Shown here: positions 55,287 to 63,355 of the stretch, piece after piece | Numbering within the stretch: the first letter of the stretch is position 1 | Layout of the letters: each line of letters starts with the position of its first letter | Origin: an uncultured Fibrobacter sp. | GTDB lineage: Bacteria > Fibrobacterota > Fibrobacteria > Fibrobacterales > Fibrobacteraceae | Assembly (NCBI RefSeq): GCF_900316465.1 | Contig: NZ_ONDD01000003.1 | Location: 57,864 to 121,863, forward strand | DNA length: 64,000 nt | Direction: 5' to 3' | Translations under genes and position numbers: made by a program | Notes under the pieces: generated by a model | Seen by the model: the letters and a program-made list of their open reading frames with translations, nothing else | What the model was told of the DNA's origin: nothing | Database searches by the model: none

Positions 55287-56993
55287 ATGACTTGGATGGC
55301 GTTAAAAATGTTAGGGTGCCTAGCCCTGCTCATGTTCGGTATGAAGTCCATGAGCGAGGCTTTGCAAAAAATGGCCGGTCCGCAGCTCAGACATGTGCTC
55401 GGAACCATGACCACGAACCGTTTCACGGGGATGCTCACCGGCATGTTCGTTACAGCCTCAGTACAAAGTTCGACCGCCACCACGTTGATGACGGTCTCTT
55501 TTGTTAATGCGGGGCTCCTTACGCTCATGCAGGCCATCTCGATTATCCTCGGCGCCCACATCGGTACGACGGTAACGGCATGGATTATGAGCCTCGGGTT
55601 CTCGTTCAACATCGCGAACTTCGTCTACCCGGCGTTCTTCATCGGTATCATTCTCGTGTACCTGAACAAGAAGCGCGTGCTAGGCGAGTTCCTGTTCGGT
55701 GTCGGTTTCCTCTTCCTCGGTCTTACGACCCTCAAGGAAACTGGTTTCGCGGTAGTACAGGATCCGGGTGCGAGCGCTTCCATCAGTTCGTTCTTTGCCC
55801 GCTTCAGCGACCCGAACTTCTTCAACTCGCTGTTCTTCCTCGTGATGGGTACGGTGCTTACCCTGTGCGTGCAGTCTTCTGCCGCCATCATGGCCATCAC
55901 GATGATCCTCTGCTCCACCGGCGTGCTCCATATTGACCAGGGCATCATGCTCGTGCTTGGCGAAAACATCGGTACGACGATTACCGCGAACATCGTGGCG
56001 CTTTCCGCCAATACGCAGGCTCGCCGCGCGGCCCTTGCTCACTTTACGATTAACGTGATAGGCGTTATCTGGGTAATCATCGTGCTCAAGTGGTTCCTCG
56101 CTGCCGTCTGTAACGTGGTTGGCTTCGACCTCTCCATCCACATGGGCGAACCGGGTTACGAAAAGAACCTTGCGAAGATTTCCGTGGTGCTCGCCACGTT
56201 CCACTCGGCGTTCAACGTCTCGAACACATTCATCCAGATTTGGTTCATCAAGTACATCGAAAAATTTGTTTGCAGGGTCATTAAGCCCAAGAAATCCGAT
56301 GAAGAGGAAGATTCCCGCCTGCACTTCATTAGCTCAGGCCTGATGGGCACTCCGGAACTCTCGCTCCTTGAGGCCCGCAAGGAAATCAGCCTGTTTGCGA
56401 CCCGCACTCGCAAGATGTTCAACTTCGTACCGAACCTGCTCGAAATGAAGGAAGAGAACGACTTCGTGAAGTTGTTCGCCCGCATCGAGAAGTACGAAGG
56501 CATCAGCGACAACATGGAAATAGAGATTGCGAAGTACCTGAACCAGGTGAGCGAAGGCCGCCTGAGCCCGGAGAGCAAGACGACCATTCAGGCAATGCTC
56601 AGGGAAATTTCCGAAATCGAAAGCATTGGCGATTCCTGTTACAACATGGCGCGCGCCATCAACCGCAAGTTCCGCAGCAAGGAAGATTTTACCGCGGAGC
56701 AGTACGAGCATATCAAGCATATCATGGGCCTGTGCGACAAGGCGCTCGAGCATATGATAGCTGTTCTCGACGATAGCCAGCAGGTGGATGCGAACCGTAC
56801 GCTGAACCTGGAAAACGAGATTAACGATTACCGCAAGCTCCTCAAGGAAAAGAACGTCGCGGATATCGAGAACCAGAAGTACAGCTACCAGATGGGCGTC
56901 CATTACATGGACGTGGTGAACGATTGCGAAAAACTGGGCGACTACGTGGTGAATGTGGTAGAGGCGCATGCCAACAAGAAGTTCTCCACCTAG
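55287..56993 (+). CDS. Na/Pi cotransporter family protein with PhoU-like C-terminal domain (copy 1)
   Basis: 568 residues. The membrane half (about 1-320) contains the two inverted QSS repeats of type II sodium/phosphate cotransporters: VQSSTATTLMTVSFVNAG (Gln60) and VQSSAAIMAITMILCSTG (Gln196), each followed by a GANIGTT/GENIGTT-like turn. The cytoplasmic C-terminal part (about 345-568) is helical and PhoU-like, ending YSYQMGVHYMD...NVVEAHANKKFST. Predicted to import phosphate with sodium. It lies upstream of phoB/phoR-like genes, and a paralogue follows them, so expression is probably phosphate-regulated. ATG 55287 has AGGAAGG upstream. Confidence 0.9.
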   Translation: MTWMALKMLGCLALLMFGMKSMSEALQKMAGPQLRHVLGTMTTNRFTGMLTGMFVTASVQSSTATTLMTVSFVNAGLLTLMQAISIILGAHIGTTVTAWIMSLGFSFNIANFVYPAFFIGIILVYLNKKRVLGEFLFGVGFLFLGLTTLKETGFAVVQDPGASASISSFFARFSDPNFFNSLFFLVMGTVLTLCVQSSAAIMAITMILCSTGVLHIDQGIMLVLGENIGTTITANIVALSANTQARRAALAHFTINVIGVIWVIIVLKWFLAAVCNVVGFDLSIHMGEPGYEKNLAKISVVLATFHSAFNVSNTFIQIWFIKYIEKFVCRVIKPKKSDEEEDSRLHFISSGLMGTPELSLLEARKEISLFATRTRKMFNFVPNLLEMKEENDFVKLFARIEKYEGISDNMEIEIAKYLNQVSEGRLSPESKTTIQAMLREISEIESIGDSCYNMARAINRKFRSKEDFTAEQYEHIKHIMGLCDKALEHMIAVLDDSQQVDANRTLNLENEINDYRKLLKEKNVADIENQKYSYQMGVHYMDVVNDCEKLGDYVVNVVEAHANKKFST

Positions 56994-57083
56994 TTTAATT
57001 CGCCTATAAGCGTCGCCATACTGCGTCATGTGAACTTTCTCGCCGAACTCTTGCACGGCGGTGTATGGCCGGTATGGTGTCAA

Positions 57084-57109
57084 GGAGCCTTTTGCTCCGA
57101 GCATTTTTG
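57084..57109 (+). terminator. Possible weak terminator after transporter copy 1
   Basis: GGAGC-CTTTT-GCTCC (57084-57098), then GAGCA and TTTTT. The T run is offset by five bases, so it may be only partial. Confidence 0.3.
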
Positions 57110-57128
57110 TACAGTCTATTTTTACAAG

Positions 57129-57166
57129 TAAAATCCATGTAAAACGCGGATAAAACCTTTGTGAAG
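57129..57166 (+). promoter_or_regulatory. Three to four TAAAA direct repeats with 11-bp period before phoB
   Basis: TAAAA starts at 57129, 57140 and 57151, each exactly 11 bp apart; TGAAG at 57162 is a weak fourth. Head-to-tail 11-bp repeats are how PhoB-type regulators bind. Position about 65-100 bp before the regulator start fits autoregulation. Confidence 0.5.
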
Positions 57167-57231
57167 CCATTCCGTCGGGTATTGGATAAATGCGGAGGTA
57201 TTTTTATCTTATTATTGGGTAAATTGTGAAT

Positions 57232-57909
57232 ATGATTTACATTGTTGAAGACAATTCCGAAATCCGCGAAATGGAAGCTTACGCTCTCAAGAGTAGCGGT
57301 TTCGAAGTCGGAGCCTTCGATTGCGGGAAAAACCTTGACGAGGCTGTCAAGGCCCGCGTGCCTGACTTGTTTGTCCTCGACATCATGCTGCCGGGCGAAG
57401 ACGGCCTTAGCATCCTGAGACGTCTCCGTACGCAGGAATCCACGTGCAATGTTCCCGTCATCATGCTTACCGCGAAGAGTTCCGAACTGGACAAGGTCAA
57501 GGGGCTCGATCTGGGGGCCGACGACTATATCGCAAAGCCGTTCGGTGTCCTGGAATTCATTTCGCGTGTCAAGGCGTTGCTCCGTCGTTCGGGCATGGTG
57601 AATGTCGAAGCGGATGAACCGAAAATTATTTCGCTCGGGGATGTCTCGCTCGACGAGGCCAAGCGCACCGTCACGGCGGGCGGCGAGAATGTGGAACTCA
57701 CCTACAAGGAATACGAACTCCTGAAGCTTCTCGTGTCGCATCCGGGGCTCGTCTATTCCAGGCAGCAGCTTCTGGAAAAAATCTGGGGCATCGATTTCAA
57801 GATGGATACGCGGACGGTCGATATGCACGTCAAGACGCTCCGACAAAAACTGGGCGAGCGAGGTGCGATTATCCAGACGGTCCGAAACGTAGGGTACAAG
57901 GCACAATGA
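57232..57909 (+). CDS. OmpR/PhoB-family response regulator
   Basis: 225 residues: a receiver domain with an acidic pocket (IVEDNSE), phospho-acceptor Asp50 (LFVLDIMLPGEDG) and the switch lysine in IAKPFG, then a winged-helix DNA-binding domain (about 125-225: LTYKEYELLKLLVSHPGLVYSRQQLLEKIWG ... VDMHVKTLRQKLG). ATG 57232 is chosen, but GTG 57226 in the same frame is possible and neither has a clear Shine-Dalgarno. The stop overlaps the kinase start (ATGA). Its place between two phosphate transporters suggests it is the PhoB of this organism. Confidence 0.9.
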   Translation: MIYIVEDNSEIREMEAYALKSSGFEVGAFDCGKNLDEAVKARVPDLFVLDIMLPGEDGLSILRRLRTQESTCNVPVIMLTAKSSELDKVKGLDLGADDYIAKPFGVLEFISRVKALLRRSGMVNVEADEPKIISLGDVSLDEAKRTVTAGGENVELTYKEYELLKLLVSHPGLVYSRQQLLEKIWGIDFKMDTRTVDMHVKTLRQKLGERGAIIQTVRNVGYKAQ

Positions 57910-59297
57910 AAGACCGCATCCGCTACAGCCTAATATACATGGGAGTGATTGCGGCGCTCTTTGCAGTCTTTTTTACGACGCGTGTATTTGAAGGCGAAAT
58001 GGCGGAGCAGCTCAAGGGACACCTGCGCGAAAACCTGCGCCTCATAGAAACTTCGTACAAGGGGGAATCGCTCGGCGGCGAGCCCCAGAAGCTCGCGAAG
58101 TTTGCAAGCAAGGACCTCCGCATCACGCTTGTTGATTCGAAGGGCGGAATCCTCTACGACAGCGATGCCGAAGCGGCCAAGATGGAAAATCACAACGACC
58201 GCGAAGAGATTATCGATGCGTTCGCGAAAGGCGTGGGCGAGGACCTGCGTTATTCTTCCACGTTGCAGGCGCAGGTGTTCTATTTCGCGAAGCGCCTGAG
58301 TGACGGGAACGTGCTCAGGCTCGGCATGCGTCAGGCGAACCTGCAGAAGGTGTATTCCAAGACGATCCCGTACCTTGTCGTGCTGCTCGCGGCCATTGTG
58401 GCAGCAGCTATCCTGATAGCCATCGGGCTCAGCCGTACCTTCGTAAGCCCGCTCAAGAAGCTCGTGGATCAGCTCGGCACTCCCGAATGGATGAAAATCG
58501 AGAACGTTTACAAGGAAATCGCGCCCCTCGTGAATACCATCCGCAAGCAGGACTTGGAACTGCAGCTGACTATCGAACAGCTTTCGAACGAAAAGCAGAA
58601 GATGGCTCACCTGAAGGATGAATTTACCGCGAATGCTTCGCACGAGCTCAAGACTCCGCTGACCTCTATTTCGGGCTATGCGGAACTCATCGAGAGCGGC
58701 ATGGCGAAACCCGAGGATGTCAAGACGTTCGCGGGCAAAATCCACAAGGAAGCGAACCGCCTGCAGTCCATCGCGAACGACATCATCACGCTGTCGAAGC
58801 TCGACAACCATGGTGGCGAACCGTTCGAGCTGGGCGAAAAGGTGAACCTCTGGAACGTTGCGCATTCCTGTGTAGAGAGCCTCGGCCTGAACGCGAGTAA
58901 GAAGTCTATCTCGCTTTCGCTGGAAGGCGAAACATCCGCAGAAATCATCGCGAACTCCAAACTGCTTTACGAAATGATTTTCAACCTGGTGGACAACGCC
59001 ATACGTTACACGGAGTCGGGCGGCAAGGTCGTCGTGCTCGTGGAACAGGGCTCCATTGCCGTGAAGGATTCAGGCATTGGAATCCCGGAGGAATGCCAGT
59101 CCCGCATCTTTGAGAGGTTCTATCGTGTAGACAAGAGCCGCTCCAAGGAAACCGGCGGAACGGGTCTCGGACTTGCTATCGTAAAGCACATCGCCGAAGT
59201 CCTCCATGCGACAATCCACTTGAATTCGATCGTTGGTCTCGGTACCGAAATCAAGGTCGGCTTTACAACCCTTTCAAAAACGAATAAGGTTTTATGA
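57906..59297 (+). CDS. PhoR-like sensor histidine kinase
   Basis: 463 residues: TM1 (about 8-26), a periplasmic or membrane-proximal domain of about 125 residues, TM2 (about 157-180), a linker, HisKA with His246 in NASHELKTPLTSISGYAE, and an HATPase domain with NLVDNAIRYTESGG, KDSGIGIP and GGTGLGLAIVKHIAE. This is the classical PhoR/WalK-type layout. It is coupled by 4-nt overlaps to the regulator before it and to the second Na/Pi transporter after it, so all three are one operon. Phosphate signalling is inferred from context. Confidence 0.9.
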   Translation: MKDRIRYSLIYMGVIAALFAVFFTTRVFEGEMAEQLKGHLRENLRLIETSYKGESLGGEPQKLAKFASKDLRITLVDSKGGILYDSDAEAAKMENHNDREEIIDAFAKGVGEDLRYSSTLQAQVFYFAKRLSDGNVLRLGMRQANLQKVYSKTIPYLVVLLAAIVAAAILIAIGLSRTFVSPLKKLVDQLGTPEWMKIENVYKEIAPLVNTIRKQDLELQLTIEQLSNEKQKMAHLKDEFTANASHELKTPLTSISGYAELIESGMAKPEDVKTFAGKIHKEANRLQSIANDIITLSKLDNHGGEPFELGEKVNLWNVAHSCVESLGLNASKKSISLSLEGETSAEIIANSKLLYEMIFNLVDNAIRYTESGGKVVVLVEQGSIAVKDSGIGIPEECQSRIFERFYRVDKSRSKETGGTGLGLAIVKHIAEVLHATIHLNSIVGLGTEIKVGFTTLSKTNKVL

Positions 59298-61000
59298 TAC
59301 TTGCAATTCTAAAAATGATCGGTTGCCTTGCGCTCCTCATGTTTGGCATGAAGACGATGAGCGAAGGCTTGCAGAAACTTACCGGCGGGCACTTGCGCGC
59401 CGTACTTGGCACCATGACCAAACATCGCCTGGGCGGGCTTTTGACGGGTACGTTCGTGACGGCCGCCGTGCAGTCCTCTACGGCGACGACCGTGATGACG
59501 GTGAGCTTCGTGAATGCGGGGCTCCTGACGCTCAAACAGGCCATTCCTGTCATCATGGGGGCGAACATCGGTACCACGGCAACGGCGTGGATCATGTCGA
59601 TTTTCGGTTTCCAGTTCAACATGAGCAGTTTCGTGTGGCCGTTTTTCGGGCTCGGCATTGCGCTCAGCTACGTGCGCAAGAACAGCGTGAAGAGCTTCGG
59701 CGAGTTCGTGTTCGGTTTCGCGTTCATGTTCCTGGGCCTTACCACGCTGCGTGAAAATGCGGTGGCGATGGACCTCGCTCACAACGAGGCGATTATCAAC
59801 TTCTTTGCGACCACGGGCGGTTGGGGCATGCTCTCGACACTCCTCTTCTTGCTCCTAGGCGGCATTCTCACGATGTGCGTGCAGTCTTCCGCCGCCATCA
59901 TGGCGATTACGCTTATCCTTTGCAGTAGCGGCGTGCTCCCGATTTACCAGGGCATCGCGCTCGTGATGGGCGAAAACATCGGTACCACGGTGACATCGAA
60001 CCTGGCGGCCCTTTCGGCAAGTACGCAGGCGAGGCGCGCGGCCTTGGCGCACATGCTGTTCAACGTGTTCGGCGTGGTGTGGGTGCTAATCATTTTCAAT
60101 CCGTTCGTGAACATGGTTTGCCATTTTGTGGGCTTCGACCCGAATTTCGTGCCGCAGACCCAAGAAGAAATCGCCCATGCGAGCGTGCGCGTGACCTACG
60201 CCCTTTCCGGGTTCCATACCGCATTTAACCTGTGTAACGTCTTGCTCCTTATCTGGTTCATCAAGCCGATGGAAAAACTCATCTGCAAGATTATCAAGGA
60301 TAAGGAAGATGGCGAGGATTTCGGCATCAAGTTCATCAGCGGTGGCCTCATGAGTACCGCGGAACTTTCGCTTTACGAAGCCCGCAAGGAAATAATCCTG
60401 TTTGCCGAACGCACCCTCAAGATGTTCCGCATGGTGCCGGAACTGCTCCGCTTGAAGAACGAGGAAGAATTCGCGAAACTGTTCGCGCGTATTGAAAAAT
60501 ACGAAGTCATCAGCGACAAGCTCGAAATGGAAATCGGCGAATACCTGAACAAGGTGAGCGAAGGCCGCTTGAGTCCCGAAAGTAAGACAAAGCTGCAGTG
60601 CATGCTCAAGGAAATTTCCGAAATCGAGAGTATCGGCGACGCCTGCTACAACATGGCCCGCGTCATCAACCGCAGGTACCGTTGCGGTGAGGACTATACC
60701 GAGGAACAGTACCGCCGCATTGACGGCATGGTGAAGTTCTGCGACCAGATGCTCGAACAGATGCTCCTGATTGTCGAGAACAAGCCCGAAGCGAGCCCGA
60801 AGGCGGTATTGACGCTTGAATACGAAATCAACGATTACCGCAAGATGCTCAAGGAAATGAACGTGAACGATCTCAATGCGCAGCGCTACAGCTACCAGAT
60901 GGGCGTCCACTACATGGACTTGATCAACGACTTCGAGAAGCTGGGCGACTACGTGGTGAATGTGGTGGAAGCGCATGCGAACAAGAAATTCTCGACCTAA
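59294..61000 (+). CDS. Na/Pi cotransporter family protein with PhoU-like C-terminal domain (copy 2)
   Basis: 568 residues, the same length as the copy at 55287 and similar throughout. It keeps both QSS repeats (VQSSTATTVMTVSFVNAG and VQSSAAIMAITLILCSSG) and the helical PhoU-like half ending YSYQMGVHYMD...NVVEAHANKKFST. The start overlaps the kinase stop (ATGA). The 3' ends of the two copies match beyond the stop codons, evidence of duplication around the phoB/phoR pair. Sodium-coupled phosphate uptake is expected; the PhoU-like half may signal to the kinase. Confidence 0.9.
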   Translation: MILAILKMIGCLALLMFGMKTMSEGLQKLTGGHLRAVLGTMTKHRLGGLLTGTFVTAAVQSSTATTVMTVSFVNAGLLTLKQAIPVIMGANIGTTATAWIMSIFGFQFNMSSFVWPFFGLGIALSYVRKNSVKSFGEFVFGFAFMFLGLTTLRENAVAMDLAHNEAIINFFATTGGWGMLSTLLFLLLGGILTMCVQSSAAIMAITLILCSSGVLPIYQGIALVMGENIGTTVTSNLAALSASTQARRAALAHMLFNVFGVVWVLIIFNPFVNMVCHFVGFDPNFVPQTQEEIAHASVRVTYALSGFHTAFNLCNVLLLIWFIKPMEKLICKIIKDKEDGEDFGIKFISGGLMSTAELSLYEARKEIILFAERTLKMFRMVPELLRLKNEEEFAKLFARIEKYEVISDKLEMEIGEYLNKVSEGRLSPESKTKLQCMLKEISEIESIGDACYNMARVINRRYRCGEDYTEEQYRRIDGMVKFCDQMLEQMLLIVENKPEASPKAVLTLEYEINDYRKMLKEMNVNDLNAQRYSYQMGVHYMDLINDFEKLGDYVVNVVEAHANKKFST

Positions 61001-61304
61001 GAGAATTCGTCTATAAACTTCGCAATTCTGCATCACGATTTGGCTCACGTACGCTTTGTACGCTACGCCAAATCGTTCTTTGTTACTGAGACTCCACGCT
61101 TTTAGCGCGGGAAATGGGCTTTGCCCATTGTTCGTCGAAGGATGTCGTAATCATATCTTGTCGGAAACTTGTTTCCGTTTCAAGATATAGATTAGGACCT
61201 TGCTCGTTTCTAGGCGAATTTTGGTAATAAGGGTTGCAATTCTGCGTCTCGCAATATTTTTATATTTGCTGCCTAGTTGGTTATAAATAAAAAAGGAGGG
61301 CTTT
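61001..61304 (+). other. Non-coding region with a 220-nt multi-hairpin element
   Basis: No gene is seen in these 304 bp. A closing stem pairs 61002-61013 with 61211-61222 (two G-U pairs) and 61015-61018 with 61206-61209. Inside lie four hairpins: ACGATTTGGC/GCCAAATCGT (61035-61076, with an inner CGTAC/GTACG stem), CCACGCT/AGCGCGG (61094-61110, one mismatch), AATGGGC-TTT-GCCCATT (61113-61129), and ATATCTTG/CAAGATAT enclosing GGAAAC/GTTTCC (61153-61188). It could be a structured RNA or a palindromic mobile repeat. The remainder holds the promoter of the next gene. Confidence 0.5.
61261..61268 (+). promoter_or_regulatory. Candidate -7 element for the gene at 61305
   Basis: A perfect TATATTTG lies 37 bp before the start, with AAAAAGGAGGG between. 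The nearest TTG (61234) is 24 bp upstream instead of 19-20. Confidence 0.35.
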
Positions 61305-62675
61305 ATGAAAAAGCTGATAGCGCTGGTTTTTGCCTTGTCCTTTGCTACTGCGGCTGTCGCGGAATCGTTTGTGGCTTCGGAAAAGATTACGCAACAGGTT
61401 CTGGCTGGCAGCCTTACCCAGACTGTGGCTGCGGGCGATGAGATTGCGCCGATTAGAATTTTATATGAGAATATAGATGAAAATAAACATCAATCGGGTG
61501 GTTTTTCTGACCTTGGCTTGACGGAAAAATGGACAGGTCCTGTTTGTGAAATTTTTGGGAAGATTAGCAGAAATATTGCTGCCCAAACGGTAAAAGCTTA
61601 TATCTTAGTCCAAGACGATGAGGTCAAGTACGCCAAGACGGATATAACATTTGAAATAAAAGAAAGAGAGTTTATGTTTGAATGGAATGATGCTAGCGGA
61701 GAAATGAACCAAACCGTCAAAGCTGGCGAAACCATGGTGCCTATCGTTTTCGATTATGAGGCAATTTCTGTATGGGGCGTGAGTGGATTGCCTTCCGGCC
61801 TTAAAGGAGATATTGATGAAGATGATCATGCAATAATCATTGCTGGCACGGTGGGTGAAACTGTTATGTCTGGTGATTATGATTATAAGGTAATCGTTAA
61901 AGATAAAAATTCGAAAGAACATTCGTTGTCAGGAACGATCACTGTGGAAGGACTCCCGAATGTTGCGTCAATAAGAATTGTTGAAAATGAAAAGCAGAAG
62001 GTTACGGCTGGTGAGGCAATTAAGCCGATTGTGTTCAAGTTCGCAAATGTGAGTGTTACCGAGAACATGGACAATTTTAAATTTGAACAAACTTTGCCCG
62101 GCTCGCTTAGAATCAGTGTAAAGGATGACTCTTTGACGATAAATGGAACTGTCGCGGAAAATGCGAAGGATGGTACTTATTCGATAAAAGTTATTGCAAA
62201 GGGCGAAAAGAACAATGATACTGCTTTTGCAACCGTTGAAGTGGCTCATAAGCCTGTTGAGACTTCGTCATCCAGCGTTGTGGCTTCCTCAAGCTCCGAG
62301 GCGTCTTCTAGTTCTGCTGTGTCCAGCAGCTCTGCTGAACAGTCTAGCTCCAGTGTAAACTCCAGCGATTTGAAGTCTTCGAGCTCTAGCAATGCAGATG
62401 AGTCGTCTTCGAGCGAAAAGACTACAAATATTGTGACGGCTGCAATGAATGATGTGAAGTTCGGCTATGCAAATAACGCGCTGACAATCGCGATGCCGAC
62501 ATCTTCGATGGTGCGTGTGCAAGTGTTCGACTTGACGGGGCATCTGGTTGAGTTTCTTGTAGAACCTGTTATGGGTTCCAGGAGCTTTAGCCTCGCTCAT
62601 TTGAACAGGGGCAATTACCTTGTGCGTATCGAAAGCAATAGCCAAATGAGCGTGACGAGAATCGCTGTCAAGTAA
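61305..62675 (+). CDS. Secreted protein with Ig-like repeats, Ser-rich linker and sorting-like C-terminus
   Basis: 456 residues of unrecognised function. A signal peptide ends near AAVAES (residue 20). Three tandem beta-rich repeats of about 90 residues each open with a Q-x-V-x-AG motif (LTQTVAAGDEIAPI, MNQTVKAGETMVPI, EKQKVTAGEAIKPI) and continue to a GTV-containing strand, like putative Ig (He_PIG-type) domains. A linker of about 55 residues rich in SSSS follows, then a C-terminal domain ending GNYLVRIESN...TRIAVK. Start chosen by GGAGGG. It may be a surface or substrate-binding protein; no catalytic motif is visible. Confidence 0.75.
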   Translation: MKKLIALVFALSFATAAVAESFVASEKITQQVLAGSLTQTVAAGDEIAPIRILYENIDENKHQSGGFSDLGLTEKWTGPVCEIFGKISRNIAAQTVKAYILVQDDEVKYAKTDITFEIKEREFMFEWNDASGEMNQTVKAGETMVPIVFDYEAISVWGVSGLPSGLKGDIDEDDHAIIIAGTVGETVMSGDYDYKVIVKDKNSKEHSLSGTITVEGLPNVASIRIVENEKQKVTAGEAIKPIVFKFANVSVTENMDNFKFEQTLPGSLRISVKDDSLTINGTVAENAKDGTYSIKVIAKGEKNNDTAFATVEVAHKPVETSSSSVVASSSSEASSSSAVSSSSAEQSSSSVNSSDLKSSSSSNADESSSSEKTTNIVTAAMNDVKFGYANNALTIAMPTSSMVRVQVFDLTGHLVEFLVEPVMGSRSFSLAHLNRGNYLVRIESNSQMSVTRIAVK

Positions 62676-62727
62676 GGTGAGTGCCTGTAAAAGTTCGCAA
62701 GAATTGCGTTCTTTTTCTGAAAACGAA

Positions 62728-62758
62728 AAAAGACTCCGCTGGTTGGCGGAGTCTTTTG
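62728..62758. terminator. Bidirectional terminator
   Basis: A 12-bp stem, AAAAGACTCCGC/GCGGAGTCTTTT (62728-62757), with a 6-nt loop. It has T at the 3' end in both directions, so it can serve both the gene ending at 62675 and the minus-strand gene ending at 62779. Confidence 0.85.
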
Positions 62759-62778
62759 AATTTAGAATCTTTTTGATT

Positions 62779-63129
62779 TTATTTCGTTTCTAAAAAATCC
62801 AGCGCTTCGCCGGCAAGTTCCACACAGCGGTTGCAGGGGATAATCTTGTTCGGGCGAATTTCGCTGCACTTGGTAAAATTCTGTGCGCCTCGCTTGAAAA
62901 AGTCCTCAATGGCCTCGGCGTGGTCAGGCTGCATCATCTTGGCCGCATAGAGCGCTCCGCAAGAACCGTTCGGGGCCTTCCCGCCACCGAAATTACGGAA
63001 CATCTCGGCAGAAGCAACCGCATCCGTTTCGGGCTTGCCCGTTGCGCGTGCATAACCGTAAGCCACTGCCATCGCGCAATTGCCGCGATGCTCTGCATGG
63101 AATTGTTTTGAAATTTCCGCAATCGACAT
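62779..63129 (-). CDS. C_GCAxxG_C_C-family putative redox protein
   Basis: 116 residues with five Cys: one in GNCAMAVAYGYA, a second in NGSCGALYAAKMM, a third in FTKCSEIR, and a terminal pair in PCNRCVELA. This spacing fits the small C_GCAxxG_C_C family of putative redox or metal proteins found in anaerobes; here the central motif reads CGALYAA. AAGGGAA precedes the ATG. No partner gene is adjacent. Function is unknown beyond the family description. Confidence 0.7.
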   Translation of the reverse strand: MSIAEISKQFHAEHRGNCAMAVAYGYARATGKPETDAVASAEMFRNFGGGKAPNGSCGALYAAKMMQPDHAEAIEDFFKRGAQNFTKCSEIRPNKIIPCNRCVELAGEALDFLETK

Positions 63130-63225
63130 AGACGTTCCCTTGTTAAAGACTTCTAAAACTCAATATACAAAACTTAAAATCAAATCGTGCAATCAGAAGG
63201 TTGCAAAATCAGAAATTGCTCAAAC

Positions 63226-63257
63226 AAAAAAGAAACTCCCGCAAACGCGAGAGTTTC
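63226..63257 (-). terminator. Terminator of pgk (minus strand)
   Basis: GAAACTC/GAGTTTC arms (63232-63238 and 63251-63257) with a 3-bp inner stem; on the minus strand it is followed by six T (63226-63231). It is about 97 bp past the pgk stop. Confidence 0.8.
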
Positions 63258-63261
63258 CATA

Positions 63262-63355
63262 AATTCAAAATTTGATTTGCGCAAGCGCGAATTTCTAGGC
63301 TCGGAAATGCGAACGCAAGCGTTCGCGCTTCACTCGCCTTACGAATTTTTGAATT
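63262..63355. repeat. Palindromic element in the pgk 3' region
   Basis: AATTCAAAATT (63262-63272) pairs, with one bulge, with AATTTTTGAATT (63344-63355). Inside are the perfect palindrome GCGAACGC-AA-GCGTTCGC (63309-63326) and a GCGC-AA-GCGC. It lies between the pgk stop and its terminator. Confidence 0.45.
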
